A DNA stretch of 64,000 bases from assembly GCF_900142365.1 (NCBI RefSeq), contig NZ_FRAP01000013.1, positions 62,001 to 126,000 of the forward strand, given 5' to 3'. Both the position numbers and the translations under genes were made by a program. The notes beneath the pieces were generated by a model that ran no database searches, was not told the DNA's origin, and saw only the letters and a program-made list of their open reading frames with translations. The DNA is from Pseudonocardia thermophila. GTDB taxonomy: Bacteria; Actinomycetota; Actinomycetes; Mycobacteriales; Pseudonocardiaceae. This document shows positions 47,599-56,034 of this stretch, piece by piece; position 1 is the stretch's first letter, and each line of letters starts with the position of its first letter.

Positions 47599-47664
47599 GT
47601 GACCGAGCTGACGAGGGCACCGGCGCCGCGCCGGGAGCCGGCCGACCCGGGGGTGGCGCCATGA
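47599..47664 (+). CDS. Possible 21-residue leader ORF coupled to the acetyltransferase
   Basis: GTG ACC GAG opens a 21-codon frame (VTELTRAPAP to PGVAP) whose TGA overlaps the ATG of the acetyltransferase as ATGA. GGTGAGATGGG lies before the GTG. The peptide is Pro/Arg/Ala-rich with no known family. It may be a translated leader or chance; high-GC DNA makes short frames common. Confidence 0.3.
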   Translation: MTELTRAPAPRREPADPGVAP

Positions 47665-48251
47665 CCACGGCACCCGCCCGACGGCTCGTCGAGCTCGGGC
47701 CCGAGGACCTCATCGCGCGGCTCGACGAGGCGCTGGCCGTCTACGTGTCGGCGATGGGCTACCCCCCCAGCACGGCGCGGCAGCGCCGGGCGCTGTGGCT
47801 CGACCACATCCGCAGGCCCGGATGGCGGGCGGTCGGCTGGATCGACGCGACCGGGGCGCTGCTGGGCATCGCCTACGGCTACCCGGGAGCGCCGGGCCAG
47901 TGGTGGTTCGAGGAGGTCCGCCGCGGGCTGCGCGGCACCCCCGGCGGCGACCTGCGCTGGCTCGACGAGTACTTCGAGCTGACCGAGCTGCACGTGCGCC
48001 CGGACGCGCAGGGCGCGGGCCTCGGCGAGCAGCTGCTGCGCGCTCTCGTGGCCGGCACCGACCGCTCGCACGTGCTGCTGTCCACCCCGGAGTACGGCGG
48101 ATCCGCGCCGGGCCGAGCCTGGCGGCTCTACCGCAGGCTCGGCTTCCGCGACGTGCTGCGCGAGCACCGGTTCACCGGAGACACCCGCCCGTTCGCCGTG
48201 CTCGGGCGCACCCTCCCGCTGGACCCGCCGGACCCGGGCAGCACCGGCTGA
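47661..48251 (+). CDS. GNAT-family N-acetyltransferase (Rv2170-like)
   Basis: A 196-residue acetyl-CoA-dependent acetyltransferase. The GNAT core is YFELTELHVRPDAQGAGLGE near residue 103, containing the V-x-P-xx-Q-x-x-G-x-G pyrophosphate loop, then LLRALVAG, and RAWRLYRRLGFRDVLREHRF near 155 is motif B. The N-terminus (VYVSAMGYPPSTARQRRALW) is shared with mycobacterial Rv2170 and the genomic position is the same. The acceptor is unknown here. ATG 47661 overlaps the stop of a small leader ORF; the longer frame upstream is rejected. Confidence 0.86.
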   Translation: MTTAPARRLVELGPEDLIARLDEALAVYVSAMGYPPSTARQRRALWLDHIRRPGWRAVGWIDATGALLGIAYGYPGAPGQWWFEEVRRGLRGTPGGDLRWLDEYFELTELHVRPDAQGAGLGEQLLRALVAGTDRSHVLLSTPEYGGSAPGRAWRLYRRLGFRDVLREHRFTGDTRPFAVLGRTLPLDPPDPGSTG

Positions 48252-48266
48252 TCGGGATGGCACGAT

Positions 48267-48959
48267 GTGGCCGTGCGTCCCCCGTCCCCGGCCACCCCGC
48301 ACCACCGTCGCTCCCTGGGCGTCCTGCTGCTGGTCGTACTGCTCGCCGTGGGTGTGCTGAGCGGGTGCGCGCGGGTGCGCGCGGCGCTCGCGGTGCAGCC
48401 CGACGACACCGTGACCGGGGAGATCGTCGTCGCCACCCCGGAGGCGTCGCCCGACGACAAGGGTCCGTCGATCACGCTGCCGGAGGACCTGGCCGAGCGC
48501 GTCGACGTGTCCGGCTACCGGCAGGACGGCTACACCGGCTCGGTGCTGCGGTTCTCGAAGCTGACGTTCGAGCAGGTGGCGGAGCTGGCGAAGGCGGCGG
48601 GCCCGGCCGGTGACCGGGTCGACTTCCAGATCCGCCGGGTCGGGGGCCGAGTGCTGATCACCGGCGCGGTCGATCTGACCACGATCACCGTCGACCGCGC
48701 GGACTTCCAGCTCAAGATGGGCTTCCCCGGTGACGTCGTCGACGCGAACGGCGACATCGACGACACCACCGTGAGCTGGGTGTTCACCCCCGGCCAGGTC
48801 GGTGACGTGAGCGCCGTCGTGGCCTTCGCCGACCCGAACGCGCCCTCGCCGCTCAACTGGACGCTGCTGCTCGCCCTGCTCGTCGTGGCCGCGTGCGTCG
48901 CGGTCGTCGTGATCGCGCGGCGAACCCGAAACCCGCCGGTCAGTCCGCCTATCCGCTGA
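48267..48959 (+). CDS. LppM-like lipoprotein
   Basis: A 230-residue exported lipoprotein. After a basic start comes a hydrophobic core ending in the lipobox VLSGC near residue 34, cleaved by LspA. The extracytoplasmic domain (TVTGEIVVATPEASPDDKGP onward) is the LppM domain of mycobacterial Rv2171, and a C-terminal transmembrane helix (LNWTLLLALLVVAACVAVVVIA) re-anchors it, as in LppM. In mycobacteria LppM affects phagosome handling; in a saprophyte the role is unknown. Two GTG starts six bases apart are possible. It overlaps the 3' end of metF by 11 bases, convergently. Confidence 0.85.
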   Translation: MAVRPPSPATPHHRRSLGVLLLVVLLAVGVLSGCARVRAALAVQPDDTVTGEIVVATPEASPDDKGPSITLPEDLAERVDVSGYRQDGYTGSVLRFSKLTFEQVAELAKAAGPAGDRVDFQIRRVGGRVLITGAVDLTTITVDRADFQLKMGFPGDVVDANGDIDDTTVSWVFTPGQVGDVSAVVAFADPNAPSPLNWTLLLALLVVAACVAVVVIARRTRNPPVSPPIR

Positions 48960-49881
48960 CCGCCGCCGCGGCGGCCGTGGCCGGTGCGAGACCGAGCATC
49001 CGCACCAGCTCGGTCGTCGCCCCCGACCGGTTCAGCGTGTAGAAGTGCAGCACCGGCACGCCTTCGTCGAGCAGCCGGGCGCACAGCCGGGCAGTGGCCT
49101 CCATACCGGCCGCGCGGAACGCCGCCGGATCGTCCGCGTAGCGCTCCAGCTCCGCCGTCAGCTCCGGCGGCACCGGGGCGCCGGACAGCTCCGGGGCGCG
49201 CTGCAGGGTGCGCACCGACAGCAGCGGCATGATCCCGGGCAGGACGGGGGCGGTGCAGCCGGCGGCCGCCAACCGGTCGCGCAGCCGCAGGTAGCCCTCA
49301 GGCTCGAAGAACAGCTGGGTGATCCCGAAGTCGGCGCCCGCGCGGAACTTCGCGACGAGCCGGGCCAGGTCGCTCTCCGGATCGGGCGAGCGCGGGTGCC
49401 CGTACGGGAAAGCCGCGACCCCGACGCAGAAGTCGCCGAGCTCGCGCAGCAGCTCCACCAGCTCGCTCGCGTACTGCAGGCCCTCGGGGTGGGGCACCCA
49501 CTCGCCGAGCGGGTCACCGGGCGGGTCACCCCGCACCGCCAGCACGTTCGGCACGCCCGCCGCCGCGTACGAGCCGATGACGTGACGCAGCTGGGCCACC
49601 GAGTGCGACACCACCGTGAGGTGCGCCATCGGCACCAGCGTGGTCTCGGTGGCGATCCGCTCGACGGCGCGGATGGTGCGGTCGCGGCTGGACCCGCCGG
49701 CCCCGTACGTGACGGAGACGAACGCGGGATCCAGCGCCTCCAGGCGGCGGATCGCCTGCCACAGCTCCACCTCGCCCGCAGCGTTCTTCGGCGGGAAGAA
49801 CTCGACCGAGAACGTGGGCCGGGCGACCGCGATCCGCTCGGTCACGCGTCTGCCCCGCCCGGGGCCGCCGTCCACGGTCAT
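48949..49881 (-). CDS. metF: Methylenetetrahydrofolate reductase
   Basis: Reduces 5,10-methylene-THF to 5-methyl-THF with a flavin cofactor, supplying methionine synthesis. About 310 residues of a TIM-barrel protein. FSVEFFPPKN near residue 24, FVSVTYGAGGSSRDRT near 55, NVLAVRGDPPGDP near 112, FGITQLFFEPEGYLR near 185 and the C-terminal VPVLHFYTLNRSGAT are canonical MetF motifs. The order beside lppM and a GGPP synthase equals Rv2172c-Rv2173 in mycobacteria. ATG 49881 has GGGGAGG eight bases upstream; a GTG six codons earlier overlaps that ribosome site and is rejected. Confidence 0.92.
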   Translation of the reverse strand: MTVDGGPGRGRRVTERIAVARPTFSVEFFPPKNAAGEVELWQAIRRLEALDPAFVSVTYGAGGSSRDRTIRAVERIATETTLVPMAHLTVVSHSVAQLRHVIGSYAAAGVPNVLAVRGDPPGDPLGEWVPHPEGLQYASELVELLRELGDFCVGVAAFPYGHPRSPDPESDLARLVAKFRAGADFGITQLFFEPEGYLRLRDRLAAAGCTAPVLPGIMPLLSVRTLQRAPELSGAPVPPELTAELERYADDPAAFRAAGMEATARLCARLLDEGVPVLHFYTLNRSGATTELVRMLGLAPATAAAAAVSG

Positions 49882-49907
49882 GTCGTCGTTCCTCCCCACA
49901 GAGGTCC

Positions 49908-49913
49908 AGCCTA
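49908..49913 (-). promoter_or_regulatory. Candidate metF -10 element
   Basis: Complement-strand TAGGCT would start a short (about 20-base) leader holding the GGGGAGG ribosome site. Unlike other TAGGCT sites in the window, this transcript is not leaderless. Confidence 0.4.
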
Positions 49914-50037
49914 GTGATGATGTGCGGCGCCCTGCCCAGGACAGGCGCCGCTGCGCGCCGCGGCAGGAACACGGCCCTCGCGCCAGCTCATGGCGTGAAT
50001 GCGGCTTTCCGGCAACGCGCTGAGCGGCACGAGCAGC

Positions 50038-50043
50038 TACTCT
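50038..50043 (+). promoter_or_regulatory. -10 hexamer upstream of the crtE leader ORF
   Basis: TACTCT, six bases (CGGCCC), then GTG at 50050. Fits the leaderless pattern seen elsewhere in the window and would start the carotenoid operon. Confidence 0.4.
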
Positions 50044-50049
50044 CGGCCC

Positions 50050-50094
50050 GTGGCACCCCGACCCACCGGCACGGATCCGGAGACCCGGCGGTGA
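50050..50094 (+). CDS. Possible 14-residue leaderless leader peptide of the crt operon
   Basis: The GTG at 50050 opens a 14-codon frame (VAPRPTGTDPETRR) whose TGA overlaps the crtE GTG as GTGA. The TANNNT hexamer six bases upstream suggests it is the first translated codon of the transcript. It may couple initiation of crtE to translation from the 5' end. No homologue recognised. Confidence 0.35.
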   Translation: MAPRPTGTDPETRR

Positions 50095-51230
50095 CCCGCG
50101 CCGGCCAGGTCGGCGCCGGGCACCAGCCCGCTCCGGCCGATCCGCCCGCCCCGCTGGACACCGAGCTGACCGGTCGCATCGAGGCGGTCCTCGCCGAGTA
50201 CCTGGAGGTGCGCAGGCGCGGCGCGGCCGCGATCGACCCCGCGTTCGCCGAGGCGGTCGACCAGCTCACCGGCTTCGTCCTGGGCGGTGGCAAGCGCATC
50301 CGGCCCACGTTCCTGTGGTGGGGCTGGCGCGGCGCCGGCGGCGCCGAGGACTCCCCGGAGGCCGAGGCGGTGCTGCGCGCCGCAGCCGCGCTGGAGCTGA
50401 TCCAGGCGTGCGCGCTGGTGCACGACGACCTCATCGACGCCTCCGCGACCCGCCGGGGCCGCCCGACCGTGCACGTCGCGTTCGCCCAGCGGCACGCCCG
50501 CGAGGGCTGGGAAGGCCGGCCCGCGCGGTTCGGCGCCGCCGCGGCCGTGCTGCTGGGAGATCTCGCGCACGCCTGGGCGGACGACCTGTTCCGGTCCAGC
50601 GGCTTGCCCCCGGTGGCGCTGGAGCGGGCCGCTGAGCCGTGGCAGGCGATGCGCACCGAGGTGCTGGGCGGGCAGTTCCTCGACGTCTTCCACCAGGCCA
50701 GGGGCGATCTCTCCACGCGGGCCGCGCTGCAGATCGACCGGTACAAGACCGCGGCGTACACCGTCGAGCGACCGCTGCACCTCGGCGCCGCGATCGCCGG
50801 CGCCCCGCCGGAGCTGATCACGGCGTACCGCCGGTTCGGCGCCGAGATCGGGGTCGCCTTCCAGCTGCGCGACGACCTGCTGGGGGCGTTCGGCGACCCG
50901 GCCGTCACCGGCAAGCCGGCGGGCGACGACCTCCGCGAGGGCAAGCGGACCCTGCTGGTCGCGCTCGCCGTCGAGCGGGCGGAGAAGCGCGGCGACACCG
51001 CCGCCCGCGACGCCGTCGTGCGCGCCGTGGGCGACCCGCACCTGGACGAAGCCGCGGTCGAGCGGCTGCGCGGGCTGTTCACCGAGCTCGGTGCCGTCCA
51101 GGCCGTCGAGCAGCGGATCGCGGCACTCACCGGGTCGGCGCTGGACTGCCTCTCGGCGGCCCGCGTCGCCGAGCCGGCCGCGACCCGGCTGGCGGAGCTC
51201 GCCGTCTCGGCCACTCGACGGCGGCGGTGA
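50091..51230 (+). CDS. crtE: Geranylgeranyl diphosphate synthase (IdsA2/CrtE type)
   Basis: Condenses isopentenyl diphosphate units to a C20 (or similar) prenyl diphosphate for carotenoid synthesis. About 379 residues, all-helical prenyltransferase fold. FVLGGGKRIRPTFLWWG near residue 62 is the G-G-K-R substrate motif; ALVHDDLIDASATRRGRPT near 108 is the first Asp-rich motif; FQLRDDLLGAFGDPAVTGKP near 260 is the second. Chain length cannot be set from sequence alone. GGAG is eight bases before the GTG. The stop overlaps crtI (GTGA). The position equals Rv2173 (idsA2) of mycobacteria. Confidence 0.9.
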   Translation: MTRAGQVGAGHQPAPADPPAPLDTELTGRIEAVLAEYLEVRRRGAAAIDPAFAEAVDQLTGFVLGGGKRIRPTFLWWGWRGAGGAEDSPEAEAVLRAAAALELIQACALVHDDLIDASATRRGRPTVHVAFAQRHAREGWEGRPARFGAAAAVLLGDLAHAWADDLFRSSGLPPVALERAAEPWQAMRTEVLGGQFLDVFHQARGDLSTRAALQIDRYKTAAYTVERPLHLGAAIAGAPPELITAYRRFGAEIGVAFQLRDDLLGAFGDPAVTGKPAGDDLREGKRTLLVALAVERAEKRGDTAARDAVVRAVGDPHLDEAAVERLRGLFTELGAVQAVEQRIAALTGSALDCLSAARVAEPAATRLAELAVSATRRRR

Positions 51231-52741
51231 GGCGGGTTCCGGGTCGCACCGATCACGTCGTGGTCGTCGGCGCCGGGTACGCGGGCCTGTCGGCCGCCCT
51301 GCACCTGCTCGGTGCCGGCCGTCGCGTGACGGTGCTGGAGCGCGCCGACCATCCCGGCGGCCGCGCCGGCCGACTCGACCTGATCAGCCCGCGCGGGACC
51401 TGGCGCATGGACCCCGGCCCGACCGTGCTGACGATGCCGGACCTGCTGGCGGAGGCGTTCGCCGCCGTCGGCGACTGCCTGGAGCGGCGCCTGGACCTGG
51501 TCCGGCTCGACCCGGCCTACCGGGCCCACTTCGCCGACGGCAGCACGATCGACGTGCACACCGACCCGGCGGCCATGGCGGACGAGATCGGCCGCACCTG
51601 CGGTGCCGCAGCGGTGGCGGGCTACCGGCGGCTGCGGGAGTGGCTGACCTCGCTGTACCGCGTGGAGATCGACCGGTTCATCGGCGCCAACCACGACTCC
51701 CCGCTCGGCCTGCTCGGGCCGGACCTGGTGCGGCTGGCCGCGCTCGGCGGGTTCGGCAGGCTCGGCCCGCGGATCGCCGCCTTCCTGCCCGACGAGCGGC
51801 TGCAGCGGATCTTCTCCTTCCAATCGCTGTACGCGGGCGTGCCGCCGGCCCGCGCGCTCGGGGCGTACGGCGTCATCGCCTACATGGACACGGTGGCCGG
51901 CGTGTGGTTCCCGCGCGGCGGGATGCGGGCCGTGGCCGCGGCGCTGGCCGACGCGGTCGTGGCGGCCGGCGGTGTGATCCACTACGGTCGCACCGCCGTC
52001 GGGCTGCCCCGCGCGCACGGCCGGGCCGTCGGGGTGCGGCACCGCCCCTCCGACGATCCTGCCGCGGACACCGACGTGCTGGCGGCCGACGCCGTCGTGC
52101 TCACCGCGGAGCTGGCCACCAGCTACGCGCTGGCCGGGGGCGCCCCGCGACGTGCGGTGCCGCTGCGCTACGCGCCGAGCGCCGTCGTGCTGCACCTGGG
52201 GCTGCGCGAGCCGCGCAGCACCGCCCACCACACGATCTCCTTCGGCCGGGCGTGGGAGCGCACGTTCACCGAGATCGTCTCCGAGGGGCGGCCGATGTCG
52301 GATCCGTCGCTGCTGGTCACCCGCCCGACGGCGACCGATCCCAGCCTCGCCCCGGACGGCGCCGACCAGCTGTACGTGCTGGCGCCGTGCCCGAACACCG
52401 CCGTCGGGCCGCACGGCTGGGCAGACCGGGCGCGGACCTACCGCGACCACCTGCTCACCACCCTGGCCGAGCGCGACCATCCCGGGCTGGGCGCGGTCGT
52501 CGACGCCGTCGAGGTGGAGCGGATCGTCACCCCGGACGACTGGGCAGCGGTCGGCATGTCCGCGGGCACCCCGTTCTCGCTCGCCCACACCGCCACCCAG
52601 ACCGGCCCGTTCCGGCCGCGCAACCTGCTGCGGCGACTGCCCAACGTCGTGCTCGCCGGGTGCGGGACGACCCCGGGCGTCGGCATCCCGCCGGTGCTGA
52701 TCTCCGGCAGGCTGGCTGCGCAGCGCATCACCGGGCGGTGA
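51227..52741 (+). CDS. crtI: Phytoene desaturase (CrtI family)
   Basis: FAD-dependent desaturase converting phytoene to a coloured carotene. 504 residues. The N-terminal dinucleotide fold reads VVVGAGYAGLSAALHLLGAG, then VLERADHPGGRAGR. DPGPTVLTMPDLL near 62 and FSFQSLYAGVPPARALGAYG near 200 are CrtI motifs, and the C-terminal LAGCGTTPGVGIPPVLISG near 480 is the FAD-binding end signature. The number of desaturation steps is unknown. Its GTG is inside the crtE stop, and the mannosyltransferase gene begins 47 bases downstream on the same strand. Confidence 0.93.
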   Translation: MRRVPGRTDHVVVVGAGYAGLSAALHLLGAGRRVTVLERADHPGGRAGRLDLISPRGTWRMDPGPTVLTMPDLLAEAFAAVGDCLERRLDLVRLDPAYRAHFADGSTIDVHTDPAAMADEIGRTCGAAAVAGYRRLREWLTSLYRVEIDRFIGANHDSPLGLLGPDLVRLAALGGFGRLGPRIAAFLPDERLQRIFSFQSLYAGVPPARALGAYGVIAYMDTVAGVWFPRGGMRAVAAALADAVVAAGGVIHYGRTAVGLPRAHGRAVGVRHRPSDDPAADTDVLAADAVVLTAELATSYALAGGAPRRAVPLRYAPSAVVLHLGLREPRSTAHHTISFGRAWERTFTEIVSEGRPMSDPSLLVTRPTATDPSLAPDGADQLYVLAPCPNTAVGPHGWADRARTYRDHLLTTLAERDHPGLGAVVDAVEVERIVTPDDWAAVGMSAGTPFSLAHTATQTGPFRPRNLLRRLPNVVLAGCGTTPGVGIPPVLISGRLAAQRITGR

Positions 52742-52788
52742 CCGCCGGACGGCCCCAGGGGAAAGGTGCCGAAAGCGGACGTGGCAGC

Positions 52789-54507
52789 ATGGACCACGCC
52801 ATGAGCCCCTCACCACCGGTCGACGAGCCGGCGCCGCCCAGGGTGGACGTCGCGCGGACCTGGCACGACCGGCTGGGACGGCCCGCCCGCGGTCCGCTCC
52901 TGCTCGGGTTCGTCGCGTCCGTGATGATGCTGCTCGGCTCGTTCGGTGCCGGGGGCGTGCTCGTCCGCGACCCGATCCTGACGAACTCCCCGCTCGGTTT
53001 CTGGCGGTACGGCCACGGCTACCAGCTCGCGGCGATCCTCGTCTACGCGGGGGTCGGGCTGATGCTGTGGGCCTGGGTGCGGCTGGGCCGCGAGGTCCTC
53101 GCCGGCCGCACGGGCGGACGGGCAGTGCTCACCACCTCGCTGGTGTGGACGTTCCCGCTGCTGTTCGGCCCGCCGCTGTTCACCCGCGACGTCTACAGCT
53201 ACCTCGCGCAGGGGGCGCTGCCCCTGTTCGGGTTCGACCCGTACGCCGTCGGGCCGGAGGTCATGCCCGGCGTCGTGGCGGAGAACGTCCACTACTTCTG
53301 GCAGAACACGCCGGCGCCGTACGGGCCGCTGTTCATCCTGATCGCCAAGGGCGTCGCCGCGCTGGTCGGCGAGGACATGATCCTCGGCGTCCTGCTCATG
53401 CGGCTCGTGCTGCTGCCCGGGCTGGTGATGCTGGTGTGGGCGATCCCCGAGCTGACCCGCCGCCTCGGCGGCCGGGTGCCCGTCGCGCTCTGGGTGCTCG
53501 TCGCCAACCCGGTCATGGTCATCCTGATGATCGGGGGCGGCCACAACGACCTGCTGGTCATCGGCCTGCTCGCGGTCGGCGCCGTGCTGGCGCTGCGCCG
53601 GGTCGAGATCGCCGGCCGCGACGTCGGTCCCGCGCTGGGCATCGTGCTGGTCACGCTCGGCATGGCGATCAAGGCCACCGCCGGGGTGGCGCTGCCGTTC
53701 CTGGTGCTGATCTGGGCGAAGCGCCTGCGGGGCTCGCTGCTCGCGCGGCTGGCGAAGGCCATCACGGCGGGCGTGGCGCTGTTCGCGGTGACGTTCGCGG
53801 CGTGCACGCTGGCCGCCGGGGTGAACCTGGGCTGGCTACCGGCGCTGTCCGCGCCGTCGATGATCGTGAACTGGATGTCGCTGCCCACCGGGATCGGCGA
53901 GCTGTTCCACACGCTCACGTCGGTCCTCTTCCCGGTGCCCAAGCAGCCGTTCATCAACGTCGCGCGCGCGGTCGGGGCCCTCGTGCTGGTGGTGATCGCG
54001 GTGAAGCAGTGGCTCGCCGCCCGCGACTCCGACGACGCCGACATCGTCCGGCGCACCGGGGTGGTGCTGCTGGCGGTCGCGCTGCTCTCCCCCGCGCTGC
54101 TGCCGTGGTACGTGAGCTGGGGCGTCACGCTGCTGGCCGCCACCGCGCTGTCGCTGCGCTGGCTGCAGCTCATCGTGTTCGCCTCGCCGATGCTGGTGAT
54201 CACCTACTACCCCAACGGCGAGGACGCCCTCTACAACCCGCCCTACCTGCTGCTGTGCGCGGCACTGTCGCTGCTGGCGGCGATCTCGCTCGCTCGCCCC
54301 GACCCGCTGCGCCTCGCGGCGGGCGCGCGCGACCGTCGCGACGACGACGCCGGGCCGGCCGCCGGACCGGGTACCGCGGCTGTCGCCGCGAGCGGTTCGA
54401 CGCTCACCGCCGTACCGTCGCCGGAGGAGCCGGCGCTCCCGGAGCCCGTCCCGGTCGAGGAACCGACCGGGCCCGCAGCGGCCGGTGCCCAGCAGCACGC
54501 GGGCTGA
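52789..54507 (+). CDS. mptA: GT-C polyprenol-phosphomannose-type alpha-1,6-mannosyltransferase (MptA/carotenoid-associated family)
   Basis: A 572-residue multi-pass enzyme with about 12 hydrophobic segments. The GT-C loop motif [15 protein letters not shown] follows the third helix, near residue 127, and [18 protein letters not shown] is near 170; [20 protein letters not shown] near 242 is another conserved block. It corresponds to Rv2174 (MptA) of mycobacteria, which extends the lipomannan core. The same family is recorded as a membrane protein associated with carotenoid clusters, so mannan or carotenoid glycosylation are both possible. The Pro/Glu/Ala tail after 510 is disordered. It overlaps crtB by 23 bases. 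Confidence 0.88.
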   Translation: MDHAMSPSPPVDEPAPPRVDVARTWHDRLGRPARGPLLLGFVASVMMLLGSFGAGGVLVRDPILTNSPLGFWRYGHGYQLAAILVYAGVGLMLWAWVRLGREVLAGRTGGRAVLTTSLVWTFPLLFGPPLFTRDVYSYLAQGALPLFGFDPYAVGPEVMPGVVAENVHYFWQNTPAPYGPLFILIAKGVAALVGEDMILGVLLMRLVLLPGLVMLVWAIPELTRRLGGRVPVALWVLVANPVMVILMIGGGHNDLLVIGLLAVGAVLALRRVEIAGRDVGPALGIVLVTLGMAIKATAGVALPFLVLIWAKRLRGSLLARLAKAITAGVALFAVTFAACTLAAGVNLGWLPALSAPSMIVNWMSLPTGIGELFHTLTSVLFPVPKQPFINVARAVGALVLVVIAVKQWLAARDSDDADIVRRTGVVLLAVALLSPALLPWYVSWGVTLLAATALSLRWLQLIVFASPMLVITYYPNGEDALYNPPYLLLCAALSLLAAISLARPDPLRLAAGARDRRDDDAGPAAGPGTAAVAASGSTLTAVPSPEEPALPEPVPVEEPTGPAAAGAQQHAG

Positions 54508-55441
54508 GCTGGCGGAGCTCCGCGCCGCCGGTGTCACCGACCCGCAGCTGCAACGGGACTACCTGAGCTGCCGTGCCCTGTTCGCGCAGCACGGCCGCAC
54601 CTACTTCCTGGCCACGCGCCTGCTGCCACCGGCGCGGCGACCGGCGGTGCACGCCCTGTACGGGTTCGCCCGCTACGCCGACGAGGTCGTCGACGATCTG
54701 AGGGACACAACGCCCCGGGAGGCGCGCAGAGAACGCCTCGACGCGCTCGACGCCCGGCTGCAGGCCGCGCTGGCCGGCGGGGCCGAGGGCGAGGCCGAAC
54801 CCGTGGTGCGCGCCGTCGCCCACACCGCCGCGCGGTACGGCATCGCCGCCGCGCTCTTCGCCGACTTCATGGCGTCGATGCGGATGGACCTCACCGTCAC
54901 CGGTTACGCCGATCTCGACGAGCTGGGTCGGTACATGCACGGCTCGGCGGCGGTCATCGGGCTGCAGATGCTGCCGGTGCTGGGCACGGTGGGCCCGCGT
55001 GCCGACGCCGAGCCAGCGGCCGCGGCGCTGGGCGTGGCCTTCCAGCTCACGAACTTCCTGCGCGACGTCGGTGAGGACCTCGACCGGGGCCGGGTCTACG
55101 TCCCCGCCGACATCCTGAGCGCGCACGGGGTCGATCGCGAGCTACTGGCGTGGTGCCGGCGCACCGAGCGGACCGATCCGCGGGTGCAGGCGGCACTGCG
55201 CGAGCTCGCCGCGCACACCCATGGGGTGTACGAGCAGGCGCGACCGGGGATCGCGCTGCTCGAGCCGGTGTCGCGGGCGTGCGTCGGCGCCGCGTTCGTG
55301 CTGTACCGGCGCATCCTGCACGAGCTGGAGCGGGCCGGGTACCCGTTGCACCGCCGGGTCAGCGTGTCGACGGCGCGGAGGGCCGTGGTCGCCGGGCCGG
55401 CGCTCGCGCGGGCGATCCTCGCCAGGGCCCGGGCTCGCTGA
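54485..55441 (+). CDS. crtB: Phytoene synthase
   Basis: Joins two GGPP molecules to phytoene, the first committed carotenoid step. 318 residues, squalene/phytoene synthase fold. [13 protein letters not shown] near residue 60 is the first Asp-rich motif; [21 protein letters not shown] near 180 is the second, followed by the DILSAHGV continuation. [12 protein letters not shown] near 38 is the conserved N-terminal start. The GTG lies inside the 3' end of the mannosyltransferase gene, so the two are coupled. Complete; last gene of the crtE-crtI-mptA-crtB unit. Confidence 0.95.
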   Translation: MPSSTRAELAELRAAGVTDPQLQRDYLSCRALFAQHGRTYFLATRLLPPARRPAVHALYGFARYADEVVDDLRDTTPREARRERLDALDARLQAALAGGAEGEAEPVVRAVAHTAARYGIAAALFADFMASMRMDLTVTGYADLDELGRYMHGSAAVIGLQMLPVLGTVGPRADAEPAAAALGVAFQLTNFLRDVGEDLDRGRVYVPADILSAHGVDRELLAWCRRTERTDPRVQAALRELAAHTHGVYEQARPGIALLEPVSRACVGAAFVLYRRILHELERAGYPLHRRVSVSTARRAVVAGPALARAILARARAR

Positions 55442-55467
55442 CGGCCCCGCCCTGACCCGCGCGAGTC

Positions 55468-55543
55468 GCGCGACCCGCCCGGCCACACGCAGGTCTCGCC
55501 AGGCCGATCGCGCGACTCGCCCGGGCGGAACGCGCGACCCGCC
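55468..55543. repeat. Short GC-rich direct repeats between crtB and the Rv2175c-like gene
   Basis: GCGCGAC(C/T)CGCC occurs at 55468-55479, 55510-55521 and 55532-55543, with a palindromic GCGCGAGTCGCGC just before the first. Lies between convergent genes; may aid termination or be a dispersed repeat fragment. Confidence 0.45.
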
Positions 55544-55559
55544 GAGGACCCGCCACGGC

Positions 55560-55913
55560 TCAGAACGCCATCGCCTGGGCGCGGCGCTTGACCTCCCGGT
55601 GCCGGCCGGCCCGCAGGCACTCGATCGGGGTGCCGGGCAACGAGTCGTCCTCGGTGAACAGCCAGCGGAGGATCTCCGGGTCGGCGAACCCGCCGTCCCG
55701 GAGCAGGACGATCGTGCCCTGCAAGCCCTTGACCACGGATTTCCCGTGGAAGAACGCGGCCGGCACGCAAGCCTCGCCGTCGCGGCGGAACGCAAGGTAG
55801 AGCCCGTCCCGCAGGTGCTGGTGCACCCGGGTGACGGGAATGCCCAACAGCTCAGCGACGGCCTTGAGGGGCAGCGCCTCGACGTCGATCGACAGCTCGG
55901 ACACCTCGTTCAT
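55560..55913 (-). CDS. Rv2175c-like DNA-binding protein
   Basis: A 117-residue winged-helix protein. LPLKAVAELLGIPVTRVHQHLRDG near residue 14 is the helix-turn-helix; FHGKSVVKGLQGTIVLLRDGGF near 55 and the C-terminal PEILRWLFTEDDSLPGTPIECL match mycobacterial Rv2175c, a DNA-binding substrate of the kinase PknL. It is divergent from pknL by 120 bases, as in mycobacteria, which supports the same kinase-substrate pair here (inference). The ATG at 55913 begins the conserved part. Target genes are unknown. Confidence 0.9.
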   Translation of the reverse strand: MNEVSELSIDVEALPLKAVAELLGIPVTRVHQHLRDGLYLAFRRDGEACVPAAFFHGKSVVKGLQGTIVLLRDGGFADPEILRWLFTEDDSLPGTPIECLRAGRHREVKRRAQAMAF

Positions 55914-56022
55914 GCGGCGGCCCCGTCGGACATCACGCACGACATCCCGTTCACAGCCCGACACAATGCCACAGAACGCGCGCCACGCCACCGGGGTTGG
56001 TGGGCGGAAATCCCGCGGACGG

Positions 56023-56028
56023 TACCGT
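56023..56028 (+). promoter_or_regulatory. -10 hexamer of a probable leaderless promoter (pknL)
   Basis: TACCGT, six bases (CGGGGC), then the GTG at 56035. No Shine-Dalgarno sequence is present. Confidence 0.5.
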
Positions 56029-56034
56029 CGGGGC

